Below are positions 1 to 8,465 of a stretch of 64,000 nt of DNA, in pieces. The stretch is from Glaciimonas sp. (GTDB lineage: Bacteria > Pseudomonadota > Gammaproteobacteria > Burkholderiales > Burkholderiaceae_D): positions 62,001 through 126,000 of the forward strand of contig JABBOY010000035.1 in assembly GCA_012927585.1 (NCBI GenBank). The letters are read 5' to 3'. The notes beneath the pieces were generated by a model. That model saw nothing but the letters and a program-made list of their open reading frames with translations, was not told the DNA's origin and searched no databases. The position numbers and the translations under genes were made by a program. Positions within the stretch are counted from its first letter, which is position 1. Each line of letters starts with the position of its first letter.

Positions 1-452
1 CAACTGAGAATACCCGCGCCGAGCACGATGGCAACCATGCCAAGCGCAATGCGCCGGTCGAAATTTTCCCTGAATACAAACCATGCCAGCAGCGCAGTAA
101 ATACCCCTTCGGCATTTAATAAAAGAGATGCGCCTGAAGCTGGCATCCTGGTCAGGCCAATCATCAGCAGCACGGGGCCGGCTATGCCGCCAAAAATAAT
201 AGCGCCGGCAAACCAGATCCATTCATTGGCGAGAAGACGCACCGCCGGAGCATGGATCAGAAACCGATACAGCGTCAGGCCAATGCCGGAACCCAAATAC
301 AGCAATCCGGCCAGCATCCAGGGCGTAACGCCAGAACCATCAGAACTAACATTAAGTAGTGACTTTGCCAGCGGCGTTCCCGCGCCAAACAACAAGGCCG
401 CACCAAGTGCTGCAGCTACACCCGGTTGCAACAATCCCTTTTTCCAGTACAT
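1..452 (-). CDS. EamA/DMT-family permease, C-terminus cut by window edge
   Basis: From an ATG at 450-452, 150 codons stay open to the window edge, so the C-terminal half lies outside. The visible part is highly hydrophobic, with five likely membrane helices (about residues 11-28, 43-62, 78-100, 106-127 and 134-150). The order and the stretch NAEGVFTALLAWFVFRE fit the first half-repeat of an EamA (drug/metabolite transporter) inner-membrane permease. The family exports or imports small metabolites; the substrate cannot be told here. An AAAGG ribosome site lies 8 bases before the ATG. It reads in the same direction as minCDE but is separated from minE by about 140 bases. Confidence 0.75.
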   Translation of the reverse strand, partial: MYWKKGLLQPGVAAALGAALLFGAGTPLAKSLLNVSSDGSGVTPWMLAGLLYLGSGIGLTLYRFLIHAPAVRLLANEWIWFAGAIIFGGIAGPVLLMIGLTRMPASGASLLLNAEGVFTALLAWFVFRENFDRRIALGMVAIVLGAGILS

Positions 453-590
453 CTTGTATACCTTTGATTGATCGTGGCTGGCATGTCGTAATTAAATTAA
501 TATATACAGGACGTCATGATATCGGCATTTCTTTTCAATCATTACCGGCCCAAATCTTGGGGCTTGTGTTACCGCCGACAATGCCAAAAA

Positions 591-854
591 TTAACGTTTA
601 ATTTGCGGATCCGGCAGTACCACATTTACATCCAGCACTTCCAGGTTGCCCTTGCGGTCAAGCGAAATCATGATGTCTTCCGCATTCACCTTGGTGTATT
701 TGGATATGACTTCAATCAACTCCTTGTGCAGCGCTGGCAGAAAGTCATAGCCACCGCGGCCGCTACGTTCCCGGGCAATAATGATCTGCAGGCGTTCCTT
801 AGCGGCAAACGCGCTGTTCGGCTTGTCTTTGAACAGGAATGAGAGCAGTGCCAT
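591..854 (-). CDS. minE: MinE, topological specificity factor for cell division
   Basis: This 87-residue protein stimulates the MinD ATPase and drives the pole-to-pole oscillation that keeps FtsZ rings at midcell. It has the expected layout: an amphipathic membrane-binding start (MALLSFLF), the MinD-contact helix around residues 15-35 (AAKERLQIIIARERSGR) and the C-terminal dimerisation domain with the RKGNLEVLDVNVVLP strand. Length is normal for the family. The ATG at 852-854 was chosen because the upstream in-frame extension is the minD coding region in another phase. One base separates it from the minD stop, so translation is probably coupled. Confidence 0.97.
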   Translation of the reverse strand: MALLSFLFKDKPNSAFAAKERLQIIIARERSGRGGYDFLPALHKELIEVISKYTKVNAEDIMISLDRKGNLEVLDVNVVLPDPQIKR

Positions 855-855
855 A

Positions 856-1671
856 TCACGCGCCTCCAAAAATGCGTTTGAATATTCCCGGCTTTTCGTA
901 AGTCGTGAAGCGTAGCGGCACGTCCTCACCCAGAAAACGCGCCACCAGGTCTTCATAGGCTTCGGATACATCGCTGCCTTTGAGATGAATCGCAGGATTG
1001 CCCTGATTCGATGCATGCAGCACCGATTCCGATTCCGGGATGATGCCGACTAACGGAATGCGCAGGATTTCCTGCACATCCAGGTACGACAACATTTCGC
1101 CGGCCTCGACCCGCTTGGGCGAATAGCGTGTGATCAGCAAATGCTCCTTGACCGGCTCTCCGCCATTCAGCGCGCGGCGTGATTTAGCCTGGATGATACC
1201 CAGAATGCGGTCGGAATCACGCACCGACGATACCTCGGGATTGGTCACCACAATCGCTTCATCGGCAAAGGTCAGCGCCATCAATGCGCCGTGCTCGATA
1301 CCGGCCGGCGAATCGCAGATGATGTAAACGAAGCCCATTTTGGCCAGATCCTGCAGCACCCGCTCAACCCCTTCTTCCGACAGCGCATCCTTGTCGCGTG
1401 TTTGCGACGCCGGCAGGATGAACAGGTTGTCGCAATGCTTATCCTTGATCAGCGCCTGGTTCAGCGTTGCTTCCTGGTTGATGACATTGATCAAGTCATA
1501 CACTACACGCCGCTCGCAGCCCATGATCAGATCCAGGTTACGCAGGCCGACGTCGAAATCCAGCACCGCAGTCTTGTGACCGCGCATGGCCAGGCCGCTA
1601 GAAAAACTGGCGCTGGAGGTGGTCTTGCCGACACCGCCTTTGCCGGAAGTCACAACAATAATTTTTGCCAC
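856..1671 (-). CDS. minD: MinD, membrane ATPase placing the division site
   Basis: A 271-residue ParA/MinD-type ATPase. It binds the inner membrane when ATP-bound, recruits MinC to block FtsZ assembly and is released by MinE. The deviant Walker A motif GKGGVGKTT (residues 10-18) follows the first strand, the switch region VLDFDVGLRN lies near residue 40, and the C-terminal amphipathic membrane-targeting helix (YEKPGIFKRIFGG) is intact. Translation starts at a GTG (1669-1671) preceded by a strong AAGGAG. It is the middle gene of minC-minD-minE, 38 bases after minC. Confidence 0.97.
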   Translation of the reverse strand: MAKIIVVTSGKGGVGKTTSSASFSSGLAMRGHKTAVLDFDVGLRNLDLIMGCERRVVYDLINVINQEATLNQALIKDKHCDNLFILPASQTRDKDALSEEGVERVLQDLAKMGFVYIICDSPAGIEHGALMALTFADEAIVVTNPEVSSVRDSDRILGIIQAKSRRALNGGEPVKEHLLITRYSPKRVEAGEMLSYLDVQEILRIPLVGIIPESESVLHASNQGNPAIHLKGSDVSEAYEDLVARFLGEDVPLRFTTYEKPGIFKRIFGGA

Positions 1672-1709
1672 AAAAAAACTCCTTCAGAATACGAAATAAG
1701 AAATGCAGA

Positions 1710-2456
1710 TCAGAGCCGCGACGCAGGATTGAGTGGGACAATCTCGATCTTGTCGCCGACCAACCGGACTTGTGCCGGCTGTGGTGCCTGGTCTTGCGGA
1801 AAGCCGTTTTCAAAAGTACGATACATGCCGGCAATCGATACCAGCTCAGGCTCCATCACCATGGCAAAAATTCTGGCATCGGCATTGCCGCTGGCTCCAG
1901 CCAGCGCGCGGCCGCGTAATGGTGCATAGATATGGATGCTGCCATCGGCAATCACTTCGGCGCCGTTATTGACCGCCGCGGTGATGATCAGATCGACGCC
2001 ACGCGCATAAATGCGCTGCCCGGCGCGCACCGGCGTATCGATGATCATCGCTGCTGCCGCCGCAACTGGAGCGACCGGCGCGGCCGGCATAATTACAGCC
2101 GGCGGCGCGGCCACACTCTCCTTAACGAGCGGCCTGGTCACCACGTCAATGCTCAAGCCATGCGCCTTGATTTCGGCATGCAATTCTGTCGGAGCATTGC
2201 GCACCGCCATCGGATTCAGGTGATGTGATTTCAGCAAGCCGATTAGAGCAGCCCAATCCATTACCGCGCCGGTCAGACCAAGCGTACCGACATCAATCAC
2301 GGCAAATTCGTCATCAAAAAAATCCGGCGCACCGCCGGTCATTTCACGCAGTGCCGTCTCCAGTACCAGCAACTTTGCAGCATGCAGAATAACGGAGACC
2401 GCGACTACGGTAGATATCTTGATTTCAATGGTTTTTTTGTTTTTGCTATTTTGCAT
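1710..2456 (-). CDS. minC: MinC, septum-site inhibitor of FtsZ
   Basis: A 248-residue FtsZ-assembly inhibitor delivered to the membrane by MinD. The N-terminal MinC domain (about residues 8-105, with [13 protein letters not shown]) is joined by an alanine/proline-rich linker (about 115-138) to the C-terminal beta-helix domain that dimerises and binds MinD ([25 protein letters not shown], in two parts, and [17 protein letters not shown]). The domain order and the second domain are unmistakable. It is first in the minCDE operon. No clear Shine-Dalgarno sequence precedes the ATG. Confidence 0.95.
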   Translation of the reverse strand: MQNSKNKKTIEIKISTVVAVSVILHAAKLLVLETALREMTGGAPDFFDDEFAVIDVGTLGLTGAVMDWAALIGLLKSHHLNPMAVRNAPTELHAEIKAHGLSIDVVTRPLVKESVAAPPAVIMPAAPVAPVAAAAAMIIDTPVRAGQRIYARGVDLIITAAVNNGAEVIADGSIHIYAPLRGRALAGASGNADARIFAMVMEPELVSIAGMYRTFENGFPQDQAPQPAQVRLVGDKIEIVPLNPASRL

Positions 2457-2785
2457 AAAAACGAAAAATGTTATTACTACTCAAGCAACAAATTCTCATG
2501 GAAGTCGTTCCAAGAGGATTTATCAATATACAGGGGATTCGATTCTTGATTATTCGGCAAATACGAAACGTGTTTCCAGCGTTGCTGGCTGATGACAATA
2601 TAACGGTGAAACTCCGTTTTGGATAGGTCGATGGTCGCAAAAGCGGATTATCTGCTTGCTTTACCCAGAGCAACAGGCATTCCTGATTTTGAATAAATAA
2701 TATACTCCAATACATATATGCCGATTACCGCATGTATCTATTGAGAAATATCAACATACTCCTTCAATTAAGTTATCCCCGGTAA
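2457..2785. other. Intergenic stretch upstream of minC
   Basis: I see no believable gene in these roughly 330 bases. The part next to minC must hold the minCDE promoter on the minus strand, but I cannot fix its -35/-10 boxes. The distal part holds an A+T-rich dispersed repeat copy (2697-2762), and then the decayed ABC-ATPase begins. Confidence 0.5.
2697..2762 (-). repeat. A+T-rich dispersed intergenic repeat, copy A
   Basis: Read on the minus strand, this contains the core ATACATGCGGTAATCGGCAT shared with the copies near 15.9, 37.1, 41.7 and 47.3 kb. On the plus strand both its left part (AATATACTCC at 2699-2708) and its right end (CATACTCC ending at 2762) carry the family end motif. It lies between minC and an ABC-ATPase remnant. 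Confidence 0.55.
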
Positions 2786-3076
2786 AGCCTTGGGTTTATC
2801 GGCGGTGAGAAGCAACGGGTTGCATTAGCGCGAGCGCGGATGGCCGATTGGCAAATGCTGTTGCTCGATGAACCTACGGCGGCACTAGACTCCGAGGTGC
2901 CGAACCGTCTGCTTCAAATATTGAAGCAATTGAACAGGCGACTCACGTCACACTGGCCATAGTCACGCATCGGCTGCGTGAGGCGCATAGCGGCCTCGCA
3001 TGTGGTGATGCTCGAAGCTGGGCGCGTAGTCGAGGCTGGCCCAGCGGAATTCGAGCGCCTAGATTTAGAAAATACC
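2786..3076 (+). pseudogene. Decayed ABC-transporter ATPase, C-terminal remnant with frameshifts
   Basis: Three reading phases together spell the C-terminal part of an ABC ATPase. The first phase (2786-2959) gives the signature and Walker B regions ([12 protein letters not shown], then [11 protein letters not shown]) and ends at a TAG at 2960. A second phase around 2945-2985 gives the H-loop ([13 protein letters not shown]). A third phase, to about 3076, gives SHVVMLEAGRVVEAGPAEFE. The N-terminal Walker A half is missing and the frame opens after a TAA at 2783-2785. Its last bases overlap the end of the opposing membrane-protein gene. It resembles amino-acid or phosphonate importer ATPases, but the substrate cannot be inferred. 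Confidence 0.8.
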
Positions 3077-3700
3077 CCAACTTTTTTTATTTCCGATTCG
3101 GGCTGCATGCATAAACCAGATAATGGGGATCGCTATCGACAATACAACCAATCCCCTGCCCGCCATGACTTGGTCATCCAGCAAATAGGAATTGCACAGC
3201 CGCACGGCGGTGTCCTGGTACAGGATGCCGACAATTGCCATCATCCAGGCAAAATTTCCGAGAAAAAAAAGCTGGATAACACGGTTGGTACGCGCCAAGG
3301 CGGCGGGCAGCGCCAAACCTGCGATGAAGAATGCGGCGAACTTCAGCGTTTCCGCGGTGGTCGACACCAGAACATCATCGAGTGCCTTGGGAATCATCCA
3401 GTACGCGCTTAAAAGTAAAAAAAAAGTCAACGCGACAATTCCGTATTCATCGATTTTCCAGAGCCGGCAACCGGCCAGATGAGCAATGCCGCGTTGCAGC
3501 CTATTTGGAGTATTTTGCGCATTGCGCGTAACGCAGGATAAGGCGAACGCACATGCGATGCCAGCGCCTAGCAGCATAGGCATCTGCACCAGCATGTGTA
3601 AAGCCATTGATCGTTCCAGCGTAAATCTGAACGCGGCCGCAATTGTCAGCAGCAACACGCCCGATAACGCGGCTAAAAGCCCTTGGTTAGATTTTTTCAT
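3065..3700 (-). CDS. Integral membrane protein of the oxidase cluster
   Basis: A 211-residue polytopic inner-membrane protein with about six hydrophobic helices (near residues 10-25, 33-55, 88-105, 118-138, 145-162 and 182-197). I do not recognise a named family with certainty. Its ATG overlaps the stop of the SCO gene by four bases (ATGA), which makes it the last gene of the cbb3-type oxidase cluster. A role in oxidase assembly or copper handling is therefore inferred from context only. Its 3' end runs over a decayed ABC-ATPase on the other strand, so the extreme C-terminus may have been altered by a rearrangement. Confidence 0.8.
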   Translation of the reverse strand: MKKSNQGLLAALSGVLLLTIAAAFRFTLERSMALHMLVQMPMLLGAGIACAFALSCVTRNAQNTPNRLQRGIAHLAGCRLWKIDEYGIVALTFFLLLSAYWMIPKALDDVLVSTTAETLKFAAFFIAGLALPAALARTNRVIQLFFLGNFAWMMAIVGILYQDTAVRLCNSYLLDDQVMAGRGLVVLSIAIPIIWFMHAARIGNKKSWGIF

Positions 3701-4362
3701 CGCCCCTGATCGACACCATGCAACTGCACTAGGGGCGGTAACTGTGGCGGCAGTGACACCTGTGCCAGCAAGGCGTCCGGTTGGCCGATATCGATTATTT
3801 GCGACAGTTGCGCATTTGGCGTTACCACATGGAAAGCAGCGTTGTGCTCAAATTCATCCCACGGCGCGGGGATCACTGTGATGCCAAAAGCTGCCAGCAA
3901 AGCCTGGCGCTGTCGGGCATCGGGCACGCTGGCAAATTGCCACACATCAGCTTGCGCGTGCATGCGCTGGGCATAGCGGGCAAGTTGTTCGGGCGTATCG
4001 CGCGGGTCGAAACTGATGCTCAACAATCGAATCCGATGCTCCAGTCCATTCGCATGTATGGTTTCCTGCAGTTGCTGAAACTCAGTACCCATGACGGAAC
4101 ACACCGCATTGCAACGGGTATAAATGAAATTGACGATAGTGGTGCGTCCATCTGAACGCAGCGCCTGTACCAGCGATGCTGTGGCGCCGGTTTCAAACCG
4201 GATTGCGGTGTCTGGAATAAGCCTTGGCCGCTCGGCAATGGAAAGTCGGCGCGACTGCTCGCTGGTGACTACGCGAAATCCGTCCGTCACGTGGTAAAAA
4301 GCCGCGATTCCGAGGCTTAGTAGCAGCAACAGCACTGCCAGCATTTTGCGCACACTATGCAC
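3697..4362 (-). CDS. SCO1/SenC-family copper chaperone for cytochrome oxidase
   Basis: A membrane-anchored thioredoxin-fold protein facing the periplasm, of the family that delivers copper to terminal oxidases or reduces their cysteines. An N-terminal anchor helix (about residues 7-23) is followed by the fold with the copper-binding CNAVC motif (Cys84 and Cys88) and a candidate His ligand at 178 in NAAFHVV. The start is a GTG at 4360-4362 whose G is shared with the TAG of the upstream cytochrome gene. An in-frame ATG six codons later is an alternative. cbb3 enzymes lack the CuA site, so a CuB or general redox role is more likely here. Confidence 0.9.
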   Translation of the reverse strand: MHSVRKMLAVLLLLLSLGIAAFYHVTDGFRVVTSEQSRRLSIAERPRLIPDTAIRFETGATASLVQALRSDGRTTIVNFIYTRCNAVCSVMGTEFQQLQETIHANGLEHRIRLLSISFDPRDTPEQLARYAQRMHAQADVWQFASVPDARQRQALLAAFGITVIPAPWDEFEHNAAFHVVTPNAQLSQIIDIGQPDALLAQVSLPPQLPPLVQLHGVDQGR

Positions 4363-4958
4363 TACTTGAGTTTGCCCAATTCATCATCGCCATTCCAGGA
4401 CTGTTTGCGGTCCTTGCTGGCTTCGCGTTCGGTCTTCACAAGCGCTGCATCGACCTTGCCGGCGGCATTGCCAAAATTGGAACGAATGTGGGTCAATACT
4501 GCACCAATCTCTGCATCGTTCAATTTATCCTTAAAGGCCGGCATTTGGCCGTTGTAGACAACGCCCTTGACCGTCAGGCTGCCGGATATGCCATGTAATA
4601 AAATTTGCGCTATTACCGATGCCTTGCCAGCGACCCACTCGGATGCAGCCAATGGCGGAAAAACACCCGGCAAACCAGTACCGCTAGCCTGATGGCATGC
4701 AACGCATTGTGCGGCGTAAATCTGCGCTCCATTGACAACGCCAGTTTTGGCTCCGGTTTGCGCTGTGAGATCGGCTATGGTGCGGCTATCGCCCATCTCA
4801 GGCGGGTCTTTCAAATTGGAAGTAGCAAGATAATAAATACCCCAGCTAAATACAAGCGCAACAATTACCAGGATAAACCGTGGAATCGGATGGTTGCCTT
4901 CATATGGATCAGGCTGCTCTCTTTGCTGCGCTTCAATTCTCTTCTCGCTGTCGGTCAT
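4362..4958 (-). CDS. Membrane-anchored monoheme cytochrome c, CcoP-like
   Basis: A 198-residue class I cytochrome c tethered by one N-terminal helix (about residues 27-44). The short cytoplasmic head with DPYEGNHPIPRF resembles the start of CcoP, the cbb3 subunit that takes electrons from soluble cytochromes. There is a single heme site, CVACH at residues 85-89, with a likely axial Met at 139 (NGQMPAF). True CcoP carries two hemes. The ATG at 4956-4958 has GGAG nine bases upstream; an earlier in-frame codon at 4973 lacks such a site. It lies between ccoO and the SCO gene. Confidence 0.88.
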   Translation of the reverse strand: MTDSEKRIEAQQREQPDPYEGNHPIPRFILVIVALVFSWGIYYLATSNLKDPPEMGDSRTIADLTAQTGAKTGVVNGAQIYAAQCVACHQASGTGLPGVFPPLAASEWVAGKASVIAQILLHGISGSLTVKGVVYNGQMPAFKDKLNDAEIGAVLTHIRSNFGNAAGKVDAALVKTEREASKDRKQSWNGDDELGKLK

Positions 4959-5025
4959 GCTAAAGCTCCACAATGTAGTTCACTCACAGGCATCGCTGTT
5001 ACGCCCTGCTTTTTATTTTTTTGTA

Positions 5026-5622
5026 TTATTTTTTGCCGACGGGCGCCGGGAAAACCGGATACGTGTGATCCAAACCGATCAGATATTGCACCAGATCCAG
5101 TGCTTCCGGCTTGGCCACAACCACCTTCCCCGGAGGTGCATAACCAGGCGGCAATGTCACCACCTTTTCACCCTCTCCGGCCTTGTCCTTGACCTCAAAC
5201 ATAAAAGGATAAGACGGCATGATGCTGCCTGGCGTATAAGCGCGCGGTTGATACAAGTGGCCGAGATGCCAATCTACACTCGGCTGCCGGGCGCCGATAT
5301 TGAACAAATCAGGGCCGGTGCGCATGGTGCCCAGCAAATGCGGAGCGTCGTAATAATAATCGGCAGCAACTGACGCCCTGCCCCAACCACGCAAGGCATC
5401 GGCGGGCGTCTGGGATTTATCGCGCGGCTGTTGCGAATGACAATAGATGCAACCATTCTTGATGTATTGATCGCGGCCGCGCAATTGCGCCGAGGTATAA
5501 GGATGCAGCCCGGCAAGAGGTTTCAGATCCGATAATTGCAAAAAGGGAAGCACCACCAGCGTCGTGGTTGCCAATGCCAGCGTTATCATCGCACCGCTCA
5601 AAAGTTTGACTTCGTTTTCCAT
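5026..5622 (-). CDS. ccoO: cbb3-type oxidase monoheme subunit CcoO
   Basis: A 198-residue subunit II of a cbb3-type cytochrome oxidase. One N-terminal membrane helix (about residues 9-29) precedes a periplasmic cytochrome c domain with CIYCH (residues 58-62). The conserved CcoO features YIKNGCIYCHSQ, GPDLFNIGARQP, WHLGHLYQPRAYTPGSIMP and the closing LVQYLIGLD are all visible. It passes electrons to the heme b/b3-CuB centre of CcoN. It starts 2 bases after the ccoN stop, with GGAG inside the end of ccoN. Length is slightly short but within family range. Confidence 0.93.
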   Translation of the reverse strand: MENEVKLLSGAMITLALATTTLVVLPFLQLSDLKPLAGLHPYTSAQLRGRDQYIKNGCIYCHSQQPRDKSQTPADALRGWGRASVAADYYYDAPHLLGTMRTGPDLFNIGARQPSVDWHLGHLYQPRAYTPGSIMPSYPFMFEVKDKAGEGEKVVTLPPGYAPPGKVVVAKPEALDLVQYLIGLDHTYPVFPAPVGKK

Positions 5623-5624
5623 GT

Positions 5625-7295
5625 TCAGACTCCGGCCAGTGTTGAAGCGGCTGGTGCGGCCGGACTATGAAACAGCGCAGCACCAGTGCGCTGCGGGCCA
5701 TGACGTAGCGCCATGGCGACGAAATGGAATGCAAACACCAGATGCCCGAGCGTCATGATCGCGCCGCCCACTGAACGACTTTGCAAATACGGTATCGTCA
5801 CGCGCACTGATTCAATGAATGGCTTGGATGCGTCCAGCATGGCCAACCCTTGTAACCAGCCGCCAATCGACAGGCCGATGAAGTAAATCGAAAATCCGAC
5901 CACGACTAGCCAGAAATGTAGTGAAATCAATTTCGGGTATGGCCACTCCCACGACATGACGCGCGGCATTACGAAATAAATTGCGCCGAACATGACCATC
6001 GAAAAGAAACCATACAAGCCCAGATGCGCATGTGCCACAGTGAAATGGGTGAAATGGGCAACGGTACTGACACTACGCAGCGCCTCTATCGAACCTTGCA
6101 GCGAACTCAGCGTGTACATCATGCCGCCCAGCACAATGAAGCGTAACGTCGGCGAATAGATCAGCGTTTTGAAATGACCACGCATAGTCAAATGCTGATT
6201 GATTGAAAAGGAAAGCACCGGCACTATCATCATCATGCTTTGCACAATCGATAGCGTAATCAGCCAGCCCGGCACGGGGCCACCAACCAAATGATGCCCA
6301 CCAACCTGACCGTAAAAAAACGCCAGCGCCCAGAAACCCAGCAGCGACAAGTTGTAAGACTGTATCGGGCGGCCGATAATTTTTGGCAAGAAATAATACA
6401 CAGCAGCCAGTGCCAGCGGGGTGTAAAACAATCCCAAAACGTTATGACCGAACCACCAGTTCATGGTTGCCTGTTCCACGCCGAAGTGTACCCCCGGGAT
6501 ATTTGCTATCAAAAACAAAGTAGGAAACCAGAATAATGCTGCACCCATGTACCAAACTGACACATAGAGATGCTTTACGCGTCGATTTTGCAAGGTAAAA
6601 ACCAGCGGCAATGCAACCAGCGCACCACCTATGACCAACAGAATATCGATTTGCCACGGGATTTCCAGCCACTCCAGTCCATCGTTCAGACCCACCGCTA
6701 TGCTGCCCAGGCCAGCAATCAGACCGGCGTTCCAGAGCATGACGCCCAGCATCGCAAAACGCCCACCCATCAACTTGGTTTTCAACAAGCGCGGCAACAT
6801 CCAGATGGCGATACCCAATGCTGCCATTGGTGCCCAGCCGTATGCAACCGCGTTCAAATGGATGGTGCGCAGGCGGCCGAATGTGAGCCAGGATTGCGCG
6901 GTGAGCCAATCCGGCTCATGCAATTTTATCGAGCTGGTCAAGCCGGCGAATGAAGCAAAAACCAGCCATGCCACCGCGCATGACAGGAATACAAAGGTCA
7001 CAAACGCCGTCGATCGATCGGCCTGAACCCGTTCTTCCAACTCTTGTTTCAGCGCCGCCGCTTGCCCGGAGTCGGGCAGCGGCAGATGTGTGCTATCGAC
7101 CGTTTTCTGCAACCCAGCGCGTTGTTCCAAGGTTGCCGCAGGCTCTTCAACCTGACCGATTTCCCCTTCTGAAAAAATCACATTGGCGGCAGCCGGGTTG
7201 TCGTCAAATAATTTTTTGCGCAGCGACCAAATGAAGACAAACAATCCGGTTACAGATAGAACAAAAGAAAATAGCAATATTGTGATTGTTTCCAT
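5625..7295 (-). CDS. ccoN: cbb3-type oxidase catalytic subunit with fused CcoS-like N-terminus
   Basis: A 556-residue protein. Residues 1-50 look like CcoS, the small cbb3 maturation protein: one membrane helix, then WSLRKKLFDDNP and a short acidic stretch. A roughly 60-residue hydrophilic linker leads to a complete heme-copper oxidase subunit I. This has the low-spin heme and CuB histidines in RTIHLNAVAYGW, WWFGHNVLGLFYTP, VGGHHLVGG and HFTVAHAHLGLYGF. It reduces oxygen to water in the inner membrane. The ATG at 7293-7295 was chosen because CcoS proteins begin exactly there. The frame is open for 59 more codons upstream, but that part is unlike the family. No strong ribosome site is visible, so the start is uncertain. 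Confidence 0.9.
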   Translation of the reverse strand: METITILLFSFVLSVTGLFVFIWSLRKKLFDDNPAAANVIFSEGEIGQVEEPAATLEQRAGLQKTVDSTHLPLPDSGQAAALKQELEERVQADRSTAFVTFVFLSCAVAWLVFASFAGLTSSIKLHEPDWLTAQSWLTFGRLRTIHLNAVAYGWAPMAALGIAIWMLPRLLKTKLMGGRFAMLGVMLWNAGLIAGLGSIAVGLNDGLEWLEIPWQIDILLVIGGALVALPLVFTLQNRRVKHLYVSVWYMGAALFWFPTLFLIANIPGVHFGVEQATMNWWFGHNVLGLFYTPLALAAVYYFLPKIIGRPIQSYNLSLLGFWALAFFYGQVGGHHLVGGPVPGWLITLSIVQSMMMIVPVLSFSINQHLTMRGHFKTLIYSPTLRFIVLGGMMYTLSSLQGSIEALRSVSTVAHFTHFTVAHAHLGLYGFFSMVMFGAIYFVMPRVMSWEWPYPKLISLHFWLVVVGFSIYFIGLSIGGWLQGLAMLDASKPFIESVRVTIPYLQSRSVGGAIMTLGHLVFAFHFVAMALRHGPQRTGAALFHSPAAPAASTLAGV

Positions 7296-7529
7296 GTCGC
7301 TTAATAAGAAATAGGTACAAATTAGAAAAGAAAACAGCATCGCCATGCTGATTTTGGCGATTTGTTTAAAGCAAGAAATAAAGTTAAAACCGAACCAAGC
7401 CGACCATTCTGAAAGCACTATGTGTAATAGCAATGCTTGAATGGGGCCCAGTTCGGTTAATAATGCCACCAACGGCCGAAACGCGTATTCCTACTAAATA
7501 CTGCGCAACAGTTGGAACAATCGTTATTC

Positions 7530-8099
7530 TTAATTCATGAGCGGCAGCACCACAAAGGCGCACAACAATACCCACACAATGCCGCCTACGGAAAATGCGG
7601 CAAAACTCATTGATTGCGCCTCAATCTGCTCGTCCATTTTAAAAATTCTAAAGGTGCCGTAATACAACATGCTAACGGCAGCCAAAAATCCAAGAATAAC
7701 GACACCAATCATTGCCCACATATTAGGTATCGCCAACCCTAAACTGGAGAGCCACATCGGCACGCCCGTAATCGCAGCAAGCAAGAAAGCATCCTTGAAA
7801 TCAACAGACAATTTATGCACTGACGCTATGTTCTTGATGATCCAGCCCATCAGCGGGACAGTAAACAATTCCGCTATCAGGAACACCAACGCGACATCCT
7901 GCCAACGCGAAAACGCCGCATCCATCAAATATACCGACGCATGGTGGCTACCGGCATACAGCAGCATCGCTGGAGGAATCAGTGAAAAAGGTAAAACCAG
8001 TAGCAAAAAAGTTTTTAGCGCCGAAGGATGCACGGCACCGACTTTGTCCCAGCCATCATTGAAAGAAAATGGCATTTTTGAATAATTTAATTGGCTCAT
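7530..8099 (-). CDS. YIP1-family membrane protein
   Basis: A 189-residue membrane protein with a short soluble head (residues 1-28, PFSFNDGWDKVGAVHPS) and five hydrophobic helices (about 29-50, 70-87, 104-122, 128-146 and 168-187). The pattern matches the bacterial YIP1 family, whose function is poorly known. It is the first gene of the minus-strand run that leads into the cbb3 oxidase cluster, about 235 bases before the ccoN start. An FNR-type box and a palindrome lie 120-165 bases upstream, so it may be co-regulated by oxygen. The start ATG is preceded by AAGGAGAT. Confidence 0.82.
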   Translation of the reverse strand: MSQLNYSKMPFSFNDGWDKVGAVHPSALKTFLLLVLPFSLIPPAMLLYAGSHHASVYLMDAAFSRWQDVALVFLIAELFTVPLMGWIIKNIASVHKLSVDFKDAFLLAAITGVPMWLSSLGLAIPNMWAMIGVVILGFLAAVSMLYYGTFRIFKMDEQIEAQSMSFAAFSVGGIVWVLLCAFVVLPLMN

Positions 8100-8217
8100 T
8101 TTGAGAATCTCCTTGGTTATCGTACAAAGTCTTCAATTACGCTTTACCAACCTTTACCAACCATCACTACCACGAAAAATTTTTTGATAAAAACTTTCAT
8201 TACGCTGATCAATTTAA

Positions 8218-8231
8218 ATGATTCGAATCAA
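8218..8231. promoter_or_regulatory. FNR/Anr-type box
   Basis: The 14 bases match the FNR consensus TTGAT-N4-ATCAA at 9 of 10 fixed positions: ATGAT-TCGA-ATCAA on the plus strand, which is TTGAT-TCGA-ATCAT in the direction of the oxidase cluster. Its centre is about 125 bases before the YIP1 start codon, a workable distance for an activator at -41.5. Oxygen control by FNR/Anr is known for many cbb3 oxidases; binding here is inferred. Confidence 0.5.
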
Positions 8232-8242
8232 GGTACCCATCA

Positions 8243-8265
8243 TTTATATCAGGATATGATATAAA
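8243..8265. promoter_or_regulatory. Palindromic operator candidate 1
   Basis: Perfect 9-base arms, TTTATATCA and TGATATAAA, are separated by 5 bases. The inner TATCA-N5-TGATA is identical to that of the site at 8466-8490, which makes a shared protein ligand likely. The size and spacing suit a MarR dimer, and a marR gene starts 290 bases away. Confidence 0.5.
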
Positions 8266-8465
8266 CAGCGAAAAGTCTAATCCATATTTTTTAGTTCTGC
8301 TTGATTGACCGTATCAACTCCAGGCGCGGGATAAATCCAGCGACCAATCCCACCATCAAAATTCTATCAACTGGCATTTCCCAGCGTGAATGGCAGGATT
8401 GCAACAAACGCAAACCGCTACACGAACAAACAGCTACTTTGCATTTCCTTTCAGTTGCGCGTCGC

